The translations under genes and the position numbers were made by a program. Under the pieces are notes generated by a model. The model was not told the DNA's origin and made no database searches. It saw nothing but the letters and a program-made list of their open reading frames with translations. 64,000 nt of DNA. Origin: Anaerolineaceae bacterium. GTDB lineage: Bacteria; Chloroflexota; Anaerolineae; Anaerolineales; Anaerolineaceae. Shown piece by piece: positions 50,975 to 60,975 of this stretch; position 1 is the first letter of the stretch; every line of letters starts with the position of its first letter. The DNA lies in contig JAJUGU010000001.1 in the NCBI GenBank assembly GCA_029265815.1, positions 62,001-126,000 of the forward strand, given 5' to 3'.

Positions 50975-51855
50975 GCGAAAAGAGTGAAACTGTAACCAAG
51001 CCTGGTGATCTTGTTCAACTCGTAGGTTTGAGTCACAAATCGTTTATTTTTACTCTTCAAGAAGGTGCGGAATTTCATACTCACCGCGGTGTAATTAAGC
51101 ATGATGATTTAATCGGCAAGCAATGGGGAACACAAATATTTAGCCACAATGGTAGCCCATTTTTTATTTTGCAGCCGTCTTTTACGGATTTATTACGCGG
51201 AATAAAACGGGCTACACAGATCATGTATCCTAAAGAGATAGGGTACATACTCCTCTACATGGGAATTGGGCCTGGGCAGCACGTGCTCGAGGCAGGTACA
51301 GGGAGTGGGTCTTTCACTTCAGCTCTTGCACATGCTGTTGGGAGCACAGGGAGAGTATACAGTTACGACATCAAGGAATCGTCTCAGGAAATTGCTAAAA
51401 AGTCAATCGCGAAACTCGGTTTATTGGATCATATTGATTTCAAAGTGCGTGATATTCAATCAGGCTTCGATGAACGAAATTTAGATGCAGCATTTCTGGA
51501 TGTTTCAAACCCCTATGATTACCTTAAACAGGTACGTGATGCTTTAAAACCTGGAGGTTATTTTGGATGTATTGTTCCCACAACGAATCAGGTAATCAAG
51601 ACACTTGTTGCACTTAGACGTGAAGATTTCGCATTTATTGAAGTATGTGATATATCAGTAAAATTTTATAAAACTGAACCAACTCGATTTCGGCCGACAG
51701 ACAGAATGATCGCTCACACCGGCTACCTGATTTTTGGCCGTAAAGTACAGGTTGATCGTGATTTAGTCGACTTGAAATTGCTTAAAGAAGTGGGGATGCT
51801 TGGATTAGATGACGAAGATTCGTCTGATGGCGATGTGTTTGAGGGTCAGGAATAA
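50971..51855 (+). CDS. trmI: tRNA (adenine-58-N1) methyltransferase TrmI-like
   Basis: Protein of 294 aa. A small N-terminal beta domain (about 8-85) precedes a Rossmann methyltransferase domain. Motif I is LEAGTGSGSFT, preceded by the strongly TrmI-like TQIMYPKEIGYIL; VYSYDI is motif II and LDVSNPYDYL is motif IV. TrmI makes m1A58 (in some organisms m1A57/58) in the T loop. The extra acidic tail after about residue 260 is unlike most. A 4-nt overlap couples it to the small membrane gene; the Nudix gene follows after 5 nt. Confidence 0.92.
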   Translation: MSEKSETVTKPGDLVQLVGLSHKSFIFTLQEGAEFHTHRGVIKHDDLIGKQWGTQIFSHNGSPFFILQPSFTDLLRGIKRATQIMYPKEIGYILLYMGIGPGQHVLEAGTGSGSFTSALAHAVGSTGRVYSYDIKESSQEIAKKSIAKLGLLDHIDFKVRDIQSGFDERNLDAAFLDVSNPYDYLKQVRDALKPGGYFGCIVPTTNQVIKTLVALRREDFAFIEVCDISVKFYKTEPTRFRPTDRMIAHTGYLIFGRKVQVDRDLVDLKLLKEVGMLGLDDEDSSDGDVFEGQE

Positions 51856-51860
51856 AAAGC

Positions 51861-52439
51861 ATGAGCTTATGTGGCGATCGTATTGAAGAAAATCTAAAAG
51901 CAAAACTATCGCAAGAACGACGAAAGGTTCCTGCTGATGTTACTCCTAGAGTACCAGCTGCTGTGTTAATCCCTTTGGTTTGTGTCGAAGGTGAATGGAA
52001 TATGCTTTTTACGAAACGAACAAATGGTGTTGCCAAGCATCAGGGTGAAATATCTTTTCCCGGAGGTGCCGCAGAGAAAGAGGACGATGATCTGATCGAG
52101 ACTGCCTTACGCGAAACCTGCGAAGAGATTGGGGTGCCGAGATCAAAAATCAAAATCCTTGGTTCGATCGACCCTGTACCGACAGTATCGAACTATTGTG
52201 TTTTGCCAGTTATCGGTATTATCGAATGGCCAGCTGAATTATTAATCAACAGGGATGAAGTGGAAAAAATATTATTAATCCCGATTGAGTGGCTTAAGCG
52301 AACCGAGAATTGGTATCAAAGAGAATTCTATTATGATAAAGGAAAATTTAAAACAGTTATCCATTACAGGGATATTGGGAATGACCATCTCTGGGGATTG
52401 ACGGCTATGCTGGCACAGAAAGCAATCGAATTAATTTAA
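51861..52439 (+). CDS. CoA pyrophosphatase-type Nudix hydrolase
   Basis: Protein of 192 aa. FTKRTNGVAKHQGEISFPGG is the CoA-type motif upstream of the Nudix box, and ALRETCEEIGV is its end. Such enzymes (NudL, YeaB, PCD1) split coenzyme A into phosphopantetheine and ADP. The central part of the box (GGAAEKEDDDLIETA) has an Asp in place of the usual Glu spacing, which is common in this subfamily. It is the last gene of the mnmA-trmI operon and ends before a strong hairpin. Confidence 0.9.
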   Translation: MSLCGDRIEENLKAKLSQERRKVPADVTPRVPAAVLIPLVCVEGEWNMLFTKRTNGVAKHQGEISFPGGAAEKEDDDLIETALRETCEEIGVPRSKIKILGSIDPVPTVSNYCVLPVIGIIEWPAELLINRDEVEKILLIPIEWLKRTENWYQREFYYDKGKFKTVIHYRDIGNDHLWGLTAMLAQKAIELI

Positions 52440-52445
52440 CTTAAC

Positions 52446-52479
52446 AAAAACAAGCGAGTGAGACCACTCGCTTGTTTTG
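52446..52479. terminator. Bidirectional terminator between the Nudix gene and L25
   Basis: Perfect 11-bp stem acaagcgagtg/cactcgcttgt (52450-52460 with 52465-52475) with an AGAC loop. Runs of A and T flank it, so it can act on both converging transcripts. Confidence 0.9.
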
Positions 52480-52495
52480 TAGAAAACCAAAGCCG

Positions 52496-53137
52496 TTAAT
52501 CTTCGACTTCTTCTTCTTTCTTGCCTTTCTCGATAACTTCAGGTTCTGTTACACCTTCCTCGATTTCTTCAACAACCTCTTCGGCTGCAGGTGAGGTGAT
52601 TAGCACAACCATTTCATCAAGTGGAGTATGAATGGTAACATTGGCAGGTACTGCAATGTCTTTGACCAAAATTGAACTTCCAATTTCTTTAAGGACAGAG
52701 ATATCAATCACAAACCGTTCAGGGAGGTCTTTTGGCAGAGCTTCGACTTCAATTGCAGATAAACCTTCAACAACCACACCGTTGAAATCCTTAACTGCCG
52801 GGGCAACTCCGGTTAACTCAATGTTTACAGCAGCACGAATCTTCTCAGTGAGTGAAACTGCTTGAAAATCAACATGGAGGAAACGGTTCTTAATAAAATC
52901 ACGTTGTTTTTCACGGATTAGGGCTGATACTTCTTTACCCTCAACATTGAGGGTAACAATACTTGAACCAGTTGCTCGATTGAGAACTTTTGTGGCTTCC
53001 TTGAGATCCATTACAATATTTTGAGTTTCGAATTTGTGTCCATAGATTACTCCCGGAAGTTTACCTTCACGGCGCAGGACGTTTACTTTCTTTCCGGTTA
53101 CAGATCTCTTTTCAGCAAATATTTCTAACTTTTCCAT
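52496..53137 (-). CDS. rplY: Ribosomal protein L25, long (Ctc/TL5) form
   Basis: Protein of 213 aa. The N-terminal L25 domain (MEKLEIFAEKRSVTGKKVN, then LPGVIYGHKFET) binds 5S rRNA. The second beta domain (about 95-190, with LPKDLPERFVIDIS) is that of the Ctc/TL5 form, which acts in stress or ribosome stability in Bacillus. The tail is very acidic (EEVVEEIEEG ... KKEEEVED). The ATG at 53135-53137 lies 9 nt after AAGGA; an ATG nine codons upstream is rejected. No pth gene, the common neighbour, is in the window. It has its own promoter. Confidence 0.94.
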   Translation of the reverse strand: MEKLEIFAEKRSVTGKKVNVLRREGKLPGVIYGHKFETQNIVMDLKEATKVLNRATGSSIVTLNVEGKEVSALIREKQRDFIKNRFLHVDFQAVSLTEKIRAAVNIELTGVAPAVKDFNGVVVEGLSAIEVEALPKDLPERFVIDISVLKEIGSSILVKDIAVPANVTIHTPLDEMVVLITSPAAEEVVEEIEEGVTEPEVIEKGKKEEEVED

Positions 53138-53220
53138 TTTATTATTCCTTCGAGCGCCTCTCACTATCTAACGACAGTTACCTTCGCTCTTTGAGATTTA
53201 CCCTTGGTGGGCGACCATCA

Positions 53221-53249
53221 ATTTTAGTCTGCACTACAAGAAACGTCAA
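53221..53249 (-). promoter_or_regulatory. Promoter of the L25 gene (TTGACG-17-TAAAAT)
   Basis: On the minus strand TTGACG (53244-53249) and TAAAAT (53221-53226) are separated by 17 nt. Transcripts would have a leader of about 75 nt before the L25 ATG; I see no strong hairpin there. Confidence 0.6.
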
Positions 53250-53276
53250 GGAAATCGCTGATTAAGTTAATGTTGT

Positions 53277-54773
53277 CTAGTTAGTCCAATTGAATGTCCG
53301 TTGTACGGCCTTCTTCCATTTATCAAAAAGGATTTGGCTGTCTTCGTGGCTCATAGATGGATGCCACTCCCGATCTTTAGACCAATTGGCAATTAGTTCA
53401 TCTGTATTTGACCAGTACCCGACAGCCAGACCCGCAGCATAAGCAGCACCTAGAGCTGTAGTTTCAGTTATGCTTGGACGCACCACAGGTACTTCCAGAA
53501 TATCAGATTGAAATTGCATTAACAATTCGTTCACAACCATTCCACCATCCACTTTTAATGTGGATAATTTTGTTCCAGAGTCCAGCTGCATTGCATCTAA
53601 TACTTCTCTCGTTTGGTATGCAGTGGCCTCAAGCGCAGCTCTGGCAATGTGTCCTTTATTGGCATAACGGGTTAACCCAATGATCACGCCACGCGCATCT
53701 GATCGCCAGTATGGTGCGAATAGACCAGAAAATGCCGGGACGAAGTATACATCACCGTTATCGGTTACTGTTCGAGCCAGAGGTTCAATCTCACTTGATT
53801 TTTCGATGATTTGCAGGTTATCTCTTAGCCATTGAACGAGTGCACCGGTTATGGCAATGGAGCCTTCCAAACAATAAACAGCGGGATTATCTGCAATTCG
53901 ATAACCTACCGTTGTCAGTAATCCATTCATGCTCTGAACAGGGATGTTACCAGTATTCATTAACATGAAACAACCGGTTCCGTACGTGTTTTTTGCCTCA
54001 CCGGGTTTAAAACAGCATTGGCCAAAAAGTGCGGCTTGTTGATCACCCAGATCACCCGAAATTGGCACTCCTGCTAGTTGGTCTTTGGCATAACCAAAAA
54101 CTGATGAACTGGATACGATCTCAGGTAGAATCGATCGGGGGATGCCTAAAATGTCCAGAAGGTTTTCGTCCCATTGAAGCGTGTTCAGATTCATGAGCAT
54201 GGTTCGAGATGCATTCGTAACATCAGTGATATGGATGCCACCCTTAATTCCACCAGTCATATTCCAGATCAGCCAGGTATCCATTGTTCCGAATAACACC
54301 TGGCCGTTCTTGAGGTCTTCACTGATTACAGGGTTGTTTTCAAGTATCCATTTAATTTTGGGACCAGAAAAGTATGTCGCCAACGGCAAACCGGTTCTCA
54401 CCTGGAATAATTCTTTGTATCCCTTAGATTCCAGGTCGGAACAAATTTCTGAGGTTCTTGTGTCTTGCCAAACCAATGCACGTCCATAAGGCTGACCGGT
54501 CGTTCGATTCCATAACAGTGTTGTTTCTCGCTGATTCGTGATTCCTAATGAACAAATATCTTCGTTCGATAATCCTGAAATTCGCATTGCGTTTTGAATG
54601 ACATCCTGTGTATTACGCCAGATTTCAAGTGCGTCATGTTCAACCAGACCTGGAGAGGGGTAGAATTGCTTATGTTCTTTTTGATTAACAGCAACAATGT
54701 TGCCTTGTTTATCAAATACTATGAACCGGGTGCTTGTTGTACCTTGATCGATGGCTCCAACGAAATTTCCCAT
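53277..54773 (-). CDS. glpK: Glycerol kinase
   Basis: Protein of 498 aa, the usual length, of the FGGY family, phosphorylating glycerol with ATP to sn-glycerol 3-phosphate. [11 protein letters not shown] is the ATP motif near the N-terminus. It also has [49 protein letters not shown] and KNTYGTGCF. The ATG at 54771-54773 has AGGAGG 5 nt before it, so an upstream ATG at 54812 is rejected. No glpF, glpD or regulator is beside it; it stands alone. Glycerol 3-phosphate would feed lipid synthesis with PlsX. Confidence 0.96.
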   Translation of the reverse strand: MGNFVGAIDQGTTSTRFIVFDKQGNIVAVNQKEHKQFYPSPGLVEHDALEIWRNTQDVIQNAMRISGLSNEDICSLGITNQRETTLLWNRTTGQPYGRALVWQDTRTSEICSDLESKGYKELFQVRTGLPLATYFSGPKIKWILENNPVISEDLKNGQVLFGTMDTWLIWNMTGGIKGGIHITDVTNASRTMLMNLNTLQWDENLLDILGIPRSILPEIVSSSSVFGYAKDQLAGVPISGDLGDQQAALFGQCCFKPGEAKNTYGTGCFMLMNTGNIPVQSMNGLLTTVGYRIADNPAVYCLEGSIAITGALVQWLRDNLQIIEKSSEIEPLARTVTDNGDVYFVPAFSGLFAPYWRSDARGVIIGLTRYANKGHIARAALEATAYQTREVLDAMQLDSGTKLSTLKVDGGMVVNELLMQFQSDILEVPVVRPSITETTALGAAYAAGLAVGYWSNTDELIANWSKDREWHPSMSHEDSQILFDKWKKAVQRTFNWTN

Positions 54774-54805
54774 GATTTCCTCCTGTAACAAAGCAATAAA
54801 AAAAT

Positions 54806-54813
54806 TATACAAT
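54806..54813 (+). promoter_or_regulatory. -10-like box directly before the nuclease lipoprotein gene
   Basis: TATACAAT contains TATACA or TACAAT, 5-7 nt before the ATG at 54819, with no ribosome site. Transcription would start at or beside the start codon. The -35 region is A-rich without a clear match. Confidence 0.35.
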
Positions 54814-54818
54814 AGCCT

Positions 54819-56591
54819 ATGATCTCAAACCAATCTACTCAACATATAAAATATTTTTGCATTTACCTGATCTTTGTTTGCCTTGTTTCGTGTTCTCCAT
54901 TTTTACAAAATGACACGAATTCACCACCATTGAGGATTCACGATATCCAGGGATGTGGTCATTTTTCTGAGTATGTGGGCGATCAAGTTTATGAAATACC
55001 AGGTATCGTAACCTCAAAAACAGCAAAAGGATTTTATATGCAGGATGACCAACCAGATGATCAGGAGTGTAGTTCAGAGGCAATATATATTTACATGAAT
55101 TCATATTCCAGCGTATTACCTGGTGATAAAGTATTCGTGTCTGGATTGGTTAATGAGTTTTTCCCTGGCGATTTGGAAGACAATAACTTATCGATTACTG
55201 AGATAGAAAAACCAGAAGTCCGGATCATCTCTCACAATAATACTATTCCTGCGGCAACAGTTTTTGGCGATGGAGGTAGAAAGATCCCGGATTCTGTCAT
55301 CGACGATGATCACTTGACTTCTTTCGATATTTATGATGACGGTATCGATTTTTATGAAAGCATGGAATCGATGATCGTAAAAATTAACTCTGGCGTTGTT
55401 GTTGGGCCTCGTAATGACTACAATGAAGTGGTGATCATTCCCGAAAGCACTATTCATGGAAATTTGGTATCAATGAATGGTACATTAATCCAAAGAGAAA
55501 TAGATCCAAATCCAGAAAGAATCATTCTCAATTTGAGTGATAGTAATATTGAAAAAATCAATGTTGGTGCCAAATTAATCCATCCTGTACAGGGCATCCT
55601 TGATTATTCATACGGCAATTTCAAATTGAATACATTTGGTCAGGTGGAATTTTCCAATAGTGAAATTGAAATTCCCCCTATTGAGTATGATAGAGATTTT
55701 TTAAGTGTGGCTTCATACAATGTAAATAATCTATCCAGGTTTGATGAAAAAGTAAAATTTCGAAATCTAGCGGAGATCCTTGTAAATACGCTGGATTCAC
55801 CCGATGTCGTTATATTGCATGAGATCATGGATGATTCAGGGATTGAAGCTGATGGTACGGTAACTGCAGAATTAACGATTGGCAGAATCATTGAGGCAAT
55901 TTCTGATGTTGGTGGGCCGGTTTATTCCTATGTTCAGAATGACCCTCATGATGGAGATGATGGAGGTATCTCGGGCGGGAATATCCGTTCAGTGATCTTT
56001 TATCGGAGTGATAATCAAATTTCAGTGGCAGAAAATGATCTTCCAGGTCTACTTAATAGAAATCCGGATGTGATTGGATCAACCAGCGCTTACTTTTCCG
56101 GAAGCAGAAAACCACTAGTCGTATTATTCAATAAAGGTGAAAAGCAGGTAATGCTGATTGCAGCTCACCTGACGTCACGCAGTGCAGATTCACCTTTGTT
56201 TGGCAGCCATCAACCTGTTTACCGACCGGAAGAAATTAAAAGGAATCAGCAAGCTTTACTGATCCATAATTTCGTCGATGAATTTAACAAATTGAACCCT
56301 GATACTCGTATTGTTGTTGCAGGTGATTTGAATGATGATCCCTGGTCGAAAACACTTTCTACACTAACAAGTACCAAAATGTATGATCTCGGTTCACTTT
56401 TGCCTGCAAATGAACGCTATTCGTATATCCTGGATGGAAATGCGATTCAGTTGGATTATGTCCTGACACAAAAGATTACTGGCTTAAGAGATCAGTTTTT
56501 TATCTTTCATACAAACAGTCTGTATGATTATTCATTAATTTCTAGTGATCACGATCCAATATTCGCACTAATTGATCTCGACACACACTGA
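54819..56591 (+). CDS. Lipoprotein with endonuclease/exonuclease/phosphatase domain
   Basis: Protein of 590 aa. The signal peptide has the lipobox LVSC (Cys25), so it is an exported lipoprotein. After an OB-fold-like region (about 45-130, GYVGDQ... [17 protein letters not shown] style) and a linker comes an EEP nuclease domain (about 290-588). Its motifs are [14 protein letters not shown], a HLTSRS stretch, AGDLNDD and [11 protein letters not shown], with the catalytic Asp, His and Asn residues. The layout is like ExeM/NucH/YhcR extracellular nucleases. It probably degrades DNA or RNA outside the cell for nutrients. The ATG has no ribosome site. Divergent from glpK. Confidence 0.87.
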   Translation: MISNQSTQHIKYFCIYLIFVCLVSCSPFLQNDTNSPPLRIHDIQGCGHFSEYVGDQVYEIPGIVTSKTAKGFYMQDDQPDDQECSSEAIYIYMNSYSSVLPGDKVFVSGLVNEFFPGDLEDNNLSITEIEKPEVRIISHNNTIPAATVFGDGGRKIPDSVIDDDHLTSFDIYDDGIDFYESMESMIVKINSGVVVGPRNDYNEVVIIPESTIHGNLVSMNGTLIQREIDPNPERIILNLSDSNIEKINVGAKLIHPVQGILDYSYGNFKLNTFGQVEFSNSEIEIPPIEYDRDFLSVASYNVNNLSRFDEKVKFRNLAEILVNTLDSPDVVILHEIMDDSGIEADGTVTAELTIGRIIEAISDVGGPVYSYVQNDPHDGDDGGISGGNIRSVIFYRSDNQISVAENDLPGLLNRNPDVIGSTSAYFSGSRKPLVVLFNKGEKQVMLIAAHLTSRSADSPLFGSHQPVYRPEEIKRNQQALLIHNFVDEFNKLNPDTRIVVAGDLNDDPWSKTLSTLTSTKMYDLGSLLPANERYSYILDGNAIQLDYVLTQKITGLRDQFFIFHTNSLYDYSLISSDHDPIFALIDLDTH

Positions 56592-56608
56592 TTACAGGTA
56601 CAATAAGC

Positions 56609-58105
56609 CTAAACTGATGATATCAAACGCATATTCTGATAGGTAATTTTCCTGAAATGATACCCGTAGATTGTTAATGTAACAGCCAAAGGAATTTTTT
56701 TGATGTCGTTCCGAATAGTCCAGAACAATAATTCCCAATAATACCTGGCTTCGCGAAAGTTGAATCCCATCAAAAAAATTGTTTTAAGAAAAGCAACCAA
56801 TTCATTGAAATGAAGTCTGGTATTGTCTATTTGAGGGGTATATTGTTTTAAAAATGTTTTGATTCGCGGATACAAATATTTGGGTGAATATATTGATTCC
56901 ATGATCTTGAAGTAACCTTTTCTGAGAATGGAAGGATTCATTTTGGTTACGATATTTGTGGTACCATCGGCATTATCGCCGGTCATCTCTGTAACTAATC
57001 TACCCTCATTTGATAAACGTGAATATAGTTTAGTGCCATACGGCGCTTGAAGTAAACCAACCATAGCTGTGACGATTCCTGATTCTTGGATGAAGTTGAT
57101 TAAACGGTCAAAGACATCAATTGGATCATTATCGAACCCAACAATGAACCCAGCCATAACTTGCATGCCATGTGCTTGAATTACCTTTACACTCTTGATT
57201 AAATCTCTTTTTGAATTTTGTTTTTTATTGCACTCAATCAGACTATCTTCTACAGGTGTCTCAATTCCAATAAACACATCGACAAATCCAGCTTTCGCCA
57301 TCAAGTCCATAAGATCTTCGTCATCTGCAAGGTTGATTGATGCTTCGGTGATGAAATGGCAACCCTCTTTCCCTTTTCTCCATTCGATTAGTGCGGGTAA
57401 GATTTCATCTTTGATTATCTTCTTATTGCCTATGAAATTGTCATCAACAAAGAAAATGTTTCTTCTCCAGCCGGCATCGTATAGGTGATTTAATTCATTA
57501 ATAATTTGCTGGATGGATTTTGTGCGAGGTGTATGCCCGAGCAGTGCTGTTACATTACAAAAGTCACATTGAAATGGGCAACCGCGTGAGAATTGAATAC
57601 TCATGCAATCATATTCATTCAACTCAAGCAGGCTAATATCGGGAGGAGGGGTCAGGTTGAGATCCGCATACTTGTCTGTGGTGTAAACCCGCTTTGGCGT
57701 GACTCCCAACTCAATGTCACGAATAAATTCTGGTAAGGTAATTTCACCCTCATTGAGGATAAAGGTATCTATCTGTGGAAAAGATTCGTATTCACCAGTA
57801 AAAAGCGGACCACCTGCGACGATGGGCTTTTTTTTGGCTTTAACCTGTTTAACGATCTTCTTTACAGATTTCCTTTGAACATCCATAGCACTGAGAAAAA
57901 TCATGTCTGCCCACTCAATATCACTATCCGATAATTGGTGGATATTTGTATCTACCAGTTTACGTTCCCAGTGATTTGGTAATAGGGCAGCGATTGTTAA
58001 TAGTCCCAAAGGCGGATTATTTATTTTTTTGTTAATGAATTTCAAAGCATGTTTAAAGCTCCAAAACGTATCTGGAAACTCAGGATACACAAGCAAAATT
58101 TTCAT
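56609..58105 (-). CDS. B12-binding radical SAM protein with DUF4070-type C-terminus
   Basis: Protein of 498 aa. The N-terminal cobalamin-binding-like domain has SFKHALKFINKK and NPPLGLLTIAALLP (about 16-43). The radical SAM core has the cluster motif C176-x3-C180-x2-C183 (SRGCPFQCDFCNV). VDDNFIGNKK and FVDVFIGIETP follow, as in the DUF4070 group that contains hopanoid and other lipid methylases. The C-terminal 150 residues are helical with a probable membrane-contact region. The substrate is unknown. Alone on its strand and convergent with the nuclease gene. Confidence 0.88.
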   Translation of the reverse strand: MKILLVYPEFPDTFWSFKHALKFINKKINNPPLGLLTIAALLPNHWERKLVDTNIHQLSDSDIEWADMIFLSAMDVQRKSVKKIVKQVKAKKKPIVAGGPLFTGEYESFPQIDTFILNEGEITLPEFIRDIELGVTPKRVYTTDKYADLNLTPPPDISLLELNEYDCMSIQFSRGCPFQCDFCNVTALLGHTPRTKSIQQIINELNHLYDAGWRRNIFFVDDNFIGNKKIIKDEILPALIEWRKGKEGCHFITEASINLADDEDLMDLMAKAGFVDVFIGIETPVEDSLIECNKKQNSKRDLIKSVKVIQAHGMQVMAGFIVGFDNDPIDVFDRLINFIQESGIVTAMVGLLQAPYGTKLYSRLSNEGRLVTEMTGDNADGTTNIVTKMNPSILRKGYFKIMESIYSPKYLYPRIKTFLKQYTPQIDNTRLHFNELVAFLKTIFLMGFNFREARYYWELLFWTIRNDIKKIPLAVTLTIYGYHFRKITYQNMRLISSV

Positions 58106-58240
58106 GATACCTCCATGTATCCTTAGTCTAAAACATCACCGAACTTTATTGATGTGATTTAGGTAACAGGAAAAATTCGAAAAAATATAATCAGTCACCC
58201 ACGGGTATGACTTTTAGGGGATTTTCAGGCATTACCGCAA

Positions 58241-58249
58241 TGCTATAAT
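58241..58249 (+). promoter_or_regulatory. Extended -10 promoter of the LiaS/LiaR-like pair (possibly leaderless)
   Basis: TGCTATAAT is a perfect extended -10. Eight bases separate it from the ATG at 58258, with no ribosome site. TTTTCA (58222-58227) is a weak -35 at 16 nt. Confidence 0.55.
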
Positions 58250-58257
58250 AAATTCCG

Positions 58258-59442
58258 ATGAATAAGAATTCGGTCTCTAGTTTTAATTTGAATACCGGTA
58301 CAGATCTGGCATTTGCTCTGGTCGTATTTATTTCATTTTTTACTGCCTTTAGTACTTCATCGATTTCATCGATATTTCTGATTATGGTAATCATTTGTCT
58401 GGGGATTGCTTATGTCAGCAACGGAATTTATGGATTTTCCTACGTGCGAAAAACGAAAACTCTCGTGCCGAAACTTCTTTATTTTTTCATACAGCTGATT
58501 ATTGGTGGGCTGATCATCTATTACGGCAAGGGTGTTGGTTTTACAACCTTGATCTTGCTGCCTGTCGTGGCACATACTGCAATGATCCTTGATCAAGAAT
58601 GGTCTTTGTTGGTTAATGCTGCAGTTCTATTAACCCACTCTGTTTCTGTATGGTCATTTTCACACAGTGTTCCGATACTTTGGGCTGGAGTGCCGATATT
58701 TTTTGCGGCACAGGTATTCATTTTGATTTTTACACAGATGGCTGTAAACGAACAAAAAGCTCGAGAAAAGCTAGAAAAGCTTGCATCTGATCTTTCAGAA
58801 GCTAACCAGCGGTTATCAGAATATGCTAAACAGGTTCATGAACTTGCAGTTACCCAAGAACGAAATCGCTTCGCAAGAGAAATTCATGATGGATTGGGTC
58901 ATAGCCTAACGACGATCAACATGCAAATTAATGCTGCATCGGTGGTGGCTAGAAAGGACCCTGAAAAAGCCATTTACATGTTAGAGAATGCACAAAAGTT
59001 AACCGCCGAAGCTTTGATCGATGTCCGTAATTCTGTATATGCACTGCGCAAAGACGCGGAAGAAATAGAAGATCTGCCTTCACGAATCCATCGTTTAGTC
59101 GATAATACAAAAACGACAGCACGTGATGTAATCTTTACGCTGATTGGCGCTCCTCGAATCATAAGCCCTCAAGCAGATCTCACAATTTATCGCACTGCAC
59201 AAGAAGCCATTAATAACGCGCAGAAACATTCCTCTGCTACAAAAATCGAAGTCCTGCTCGATTACTCAAAGGATGACTCAATCACTTTAAAAGTTAAAGA
59301 TAATGGTGTTGGAGCAGAAAAGATTCATAATGGATTTGGTCTTATAGGAATTCAGGAAAGAGTTCGACTGCTGAATGGTAATGTTGAAATTCTAAATGAG
59401 CCCGGAAAGGGATTTTTGGTTAAAATTGTGGTTCCAGGATAA
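58258..59442 (+). CDS. Membrane-bound NarL-type sensor histidine kinase (LiaS/DesK-like)
   Basis: Protein of 394 aa. Five or six membrane helices (about 17-160) precede a linker coiled coil (165-195), then HisKA_3 with H210 in AREIHDGLGHSL, then HATPase_c with an N box (EAINNAQKHS) and G1/G2 boxes (DNGVGAE, GFGLIGIQERV). No clear outer sensor loop is visible, so sensing is likely within the membrane, as in LiaS or DesK. The response regulator gene follows after 2 nt. No Shine-Dalgarno sequence precedes the ATG. Confidence 0.94.
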   Translation: MNKNSVSSFNLNTGTDLAFALVVFISFFTAFSTSSISSIFLIMVIICLGIAYVSNGIYGFSYVRKTKTLVPKLLYFFIQLIIGGLIIYYGKGVGFTTLILLPVVAHTAMILDQEWSLLVNAAVLLTHSVSVWSFSHSVPILWAGVPIFFAAQVFILIFTQMAVNEQKAREKLEKLASDLSEANQRLSEYAKQVHELAVTQERNRFAREIHDGLGHSLTTINMQINAASVVARKDPEKAIYMLENAQKLTAEALIDVRNSVYALRKDAEEIEDLPSRIHRLVDNTKTTARDVIFTLIGAPRIISPQADLTIYRTAQEAINNAQKHSSATKIEVLLDYSKDDSITLKVKDNGVGAEKIHNGFGLIGIQERVRLLNGNVEILNEPGKGFLVKIVVPG

Positions 59443-59444
59443 AA

Positions 59445-60104
59445 ATGACAATAAAAATATTAATTTGCGATGATCAATCATTGTTCAGAGAAGCCTTGCG
59501 GACGTTATTAGGCGCGTACACTGATCTCGAAGTGGTCGGGGAAGCTTCGAATGGTGAAGAAGCACTGCGCACAGCATTTTCTGAGAGTCCAGACATCGTT
59601 CTAATGGACTTGAGGATGCCTGTTATGGATGGCGTGGAAGCCACTCGCCGCATCGTGCAATTAGAAAAGGGAATAAAAGTAATTGTTTTGACCACATTTG
59701 ATGATGATGAAACTGTCTTCGAAGGATTACGTGCGGGAGCTGTTGGGTATTTACTTAAGGATGTCTCTTCAGACAAACTGGTGGAAGCCATCAAAGCTGC
59801 TTATAGGGGAGAGTATTTTCTTCTACCGTCAATTACAGCAAAAGTTGTTTCGGAGTTTTCCCGAATTTCAAAACCGTCGCCCAAACAAAAAGACGTATTT
59901 CTTCCCGATCCACTTTCTCCAAGAGAAATTGAGATTCTTAAACTTGTGGCAACTGGAGCAAGCAATCGGGAAATTGCCGAAAGACTTGTTATTTCAGAAG
60001 GTACAGTAAAAAATCACCTATCAAGCATTTTAAGCAAATTAGGGGTACGTGATCGTATGCAAGCGATCTTGAAAGCCCGCGAATTTGGCATCATCTCAAT
60101 TTAA
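59445..60104 (+). CDS. NarL/LuxR-family response regulator
   Basis: Protein of 219 aa. The receiver has CDDQ (D9, D10), the phosphoacceptor D55 in VLMDLRMPVMDGVE, a VLTTFDDDE switch and LLKDVS. The C-terminal LuxR HTH (about 150-215) has LSPREIEILKLVATGASNREIA and SEGTVKNHLSSILSKLGV. It is the natural partner of the histidine kinase 2 nt upstream. The membrane protein 13 nt downstream may be its co-factor or target, as LiaF is with LiaS/LiaR. Confidence 0.96.
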   Translation: MTIKILICDDQSLFREALRTLLGAYTDLEVVGEASNGEEALRTAFSESPDIVLMDLRMPVMDGVEATRRIVQLEKGIKVIVLTTFDDDETVFEGLRAGAVGYLLKDVSSDKLVEAIKAAYRGEYFLLPSITAKVVSEFSRISKPSPKQKDVFLPDPLSPREIEILKLVATGASNREIAERLVISEGTVKNHLSSILSKLGVRDRMQAILKAREFGIISI

Positions 60105-60117
60105 TTGAGGACTAAAA

Positions 60118-60975
60118 ATGGCACAGGGAAATGAGAACCGTAAACATTCAAAGATGGTCCAATATGCTCCAGTGTTTGGCATTGTATTAATCGTATCAGG
60201 GCTACTGTTATTATTAGATCAACGAATAAAAACTACCTGGTTGTCCATTTCAATTCCAGTTGTTATCAGTCTCATTCTATATGTGGCGGGGATTGTAATT
60301 CGAAAAATAGGATGGACAATTTCTGGATTGATCATGCTAGGGCTCAGTGGATTTTTATTCGTAATGCTCTTGAAGAATAGATCAATGGGATCTGATCTTC
60401 GTCTGGCAATTGGTTTTGCAATCAATGCTGTGGTCTGGTTGTTGATATTCTTAAACATTTTATTCATGTATAGAAGAAAAGCCTGGTGGAGTCTCTTCAT
60501 TACAGCAATTTGCTCTGGATTAGCAATCATCTTTTATATGCAAGAAAAGCATTTGTTGGATTTTATTTTGTATATTTCGGTTCCATTGGGGGTTGTGTTC
60601 CTATTGTGGGGGATATCGGAAAAAAAATTCGGATTGATCATTCCTGGATCTCTGATCGCAACCATGGCAATGGGTGTCTTTATGGGGTGGAGGGATTCCA
60701 CACAACCTGAAGGTTTACAGGAATCTGGGACGATGTTGGTCTGGTTTGCCCTGGGATGGATGTTAATCGTTGTGTTATCGCGTGTGATCACGAAACGATT
60801 TATCTGGTGGCCATTGATCCCTGGAGGGATCATGCTAATGGTAGGATCTGGTCTGTACATCGGCGGAAACCCAGGTAACACACTGGATTTCCTCGGTAAT
60901 ACTGGATCAATTGGATTGATTTTATTCGGAATTTATTTGATTTTACTAAAATTTGGCATGAATAATCGGGATTAA
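60118..60975 (+). CDS. Multi-pass membrane protein downstream of the two-component pair
   Basis: Protein of 285 aa with about nine membrane helices evenly spaced over the length (for example 18-36, 41-60, 62-82, 92-115). No recognised domain. The position right after a LiaS/LiaR-type pair suggests a sensing partner or regulated membrane gene, but this is inference. It starts 13 nt after the regulator; no ribosome site stands out. Its stop overlaps the end of the convergent patatin gene by 4 nt. Confidence 0.85.
   Translation: MAQGNENRKHSKMVQYAPVFGIVLIVSGLLLLLDQRIKTTWLSISIPVVISLILYVAGIVIRKIGWTISGLIMLGLSGFLFVMLLKNRSMGSDLRLAIGFAINAVVWLLIFLNILFMYRRKAWWSLFITAICSGLAIIFYMQEKHLLDFILYISVPLGVVFLLWGISEKKFGLIIPGSLIATMAMGVFMGWRDSTQPEGLQESGTMLVWFALGWMLIVVLSRVITKRFIWWPLIPGGIMLMVGSGLYIGGNPGNTLDFLGNTGSIGLILFGIYLILLKFGMNNRD

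Noticed and set aside
60486-60881. Small open frames inside or opposite the membrane protein gene
   Set aside because: The membrane protein has coherent helices in its own frame and follows the regulator gene directly.
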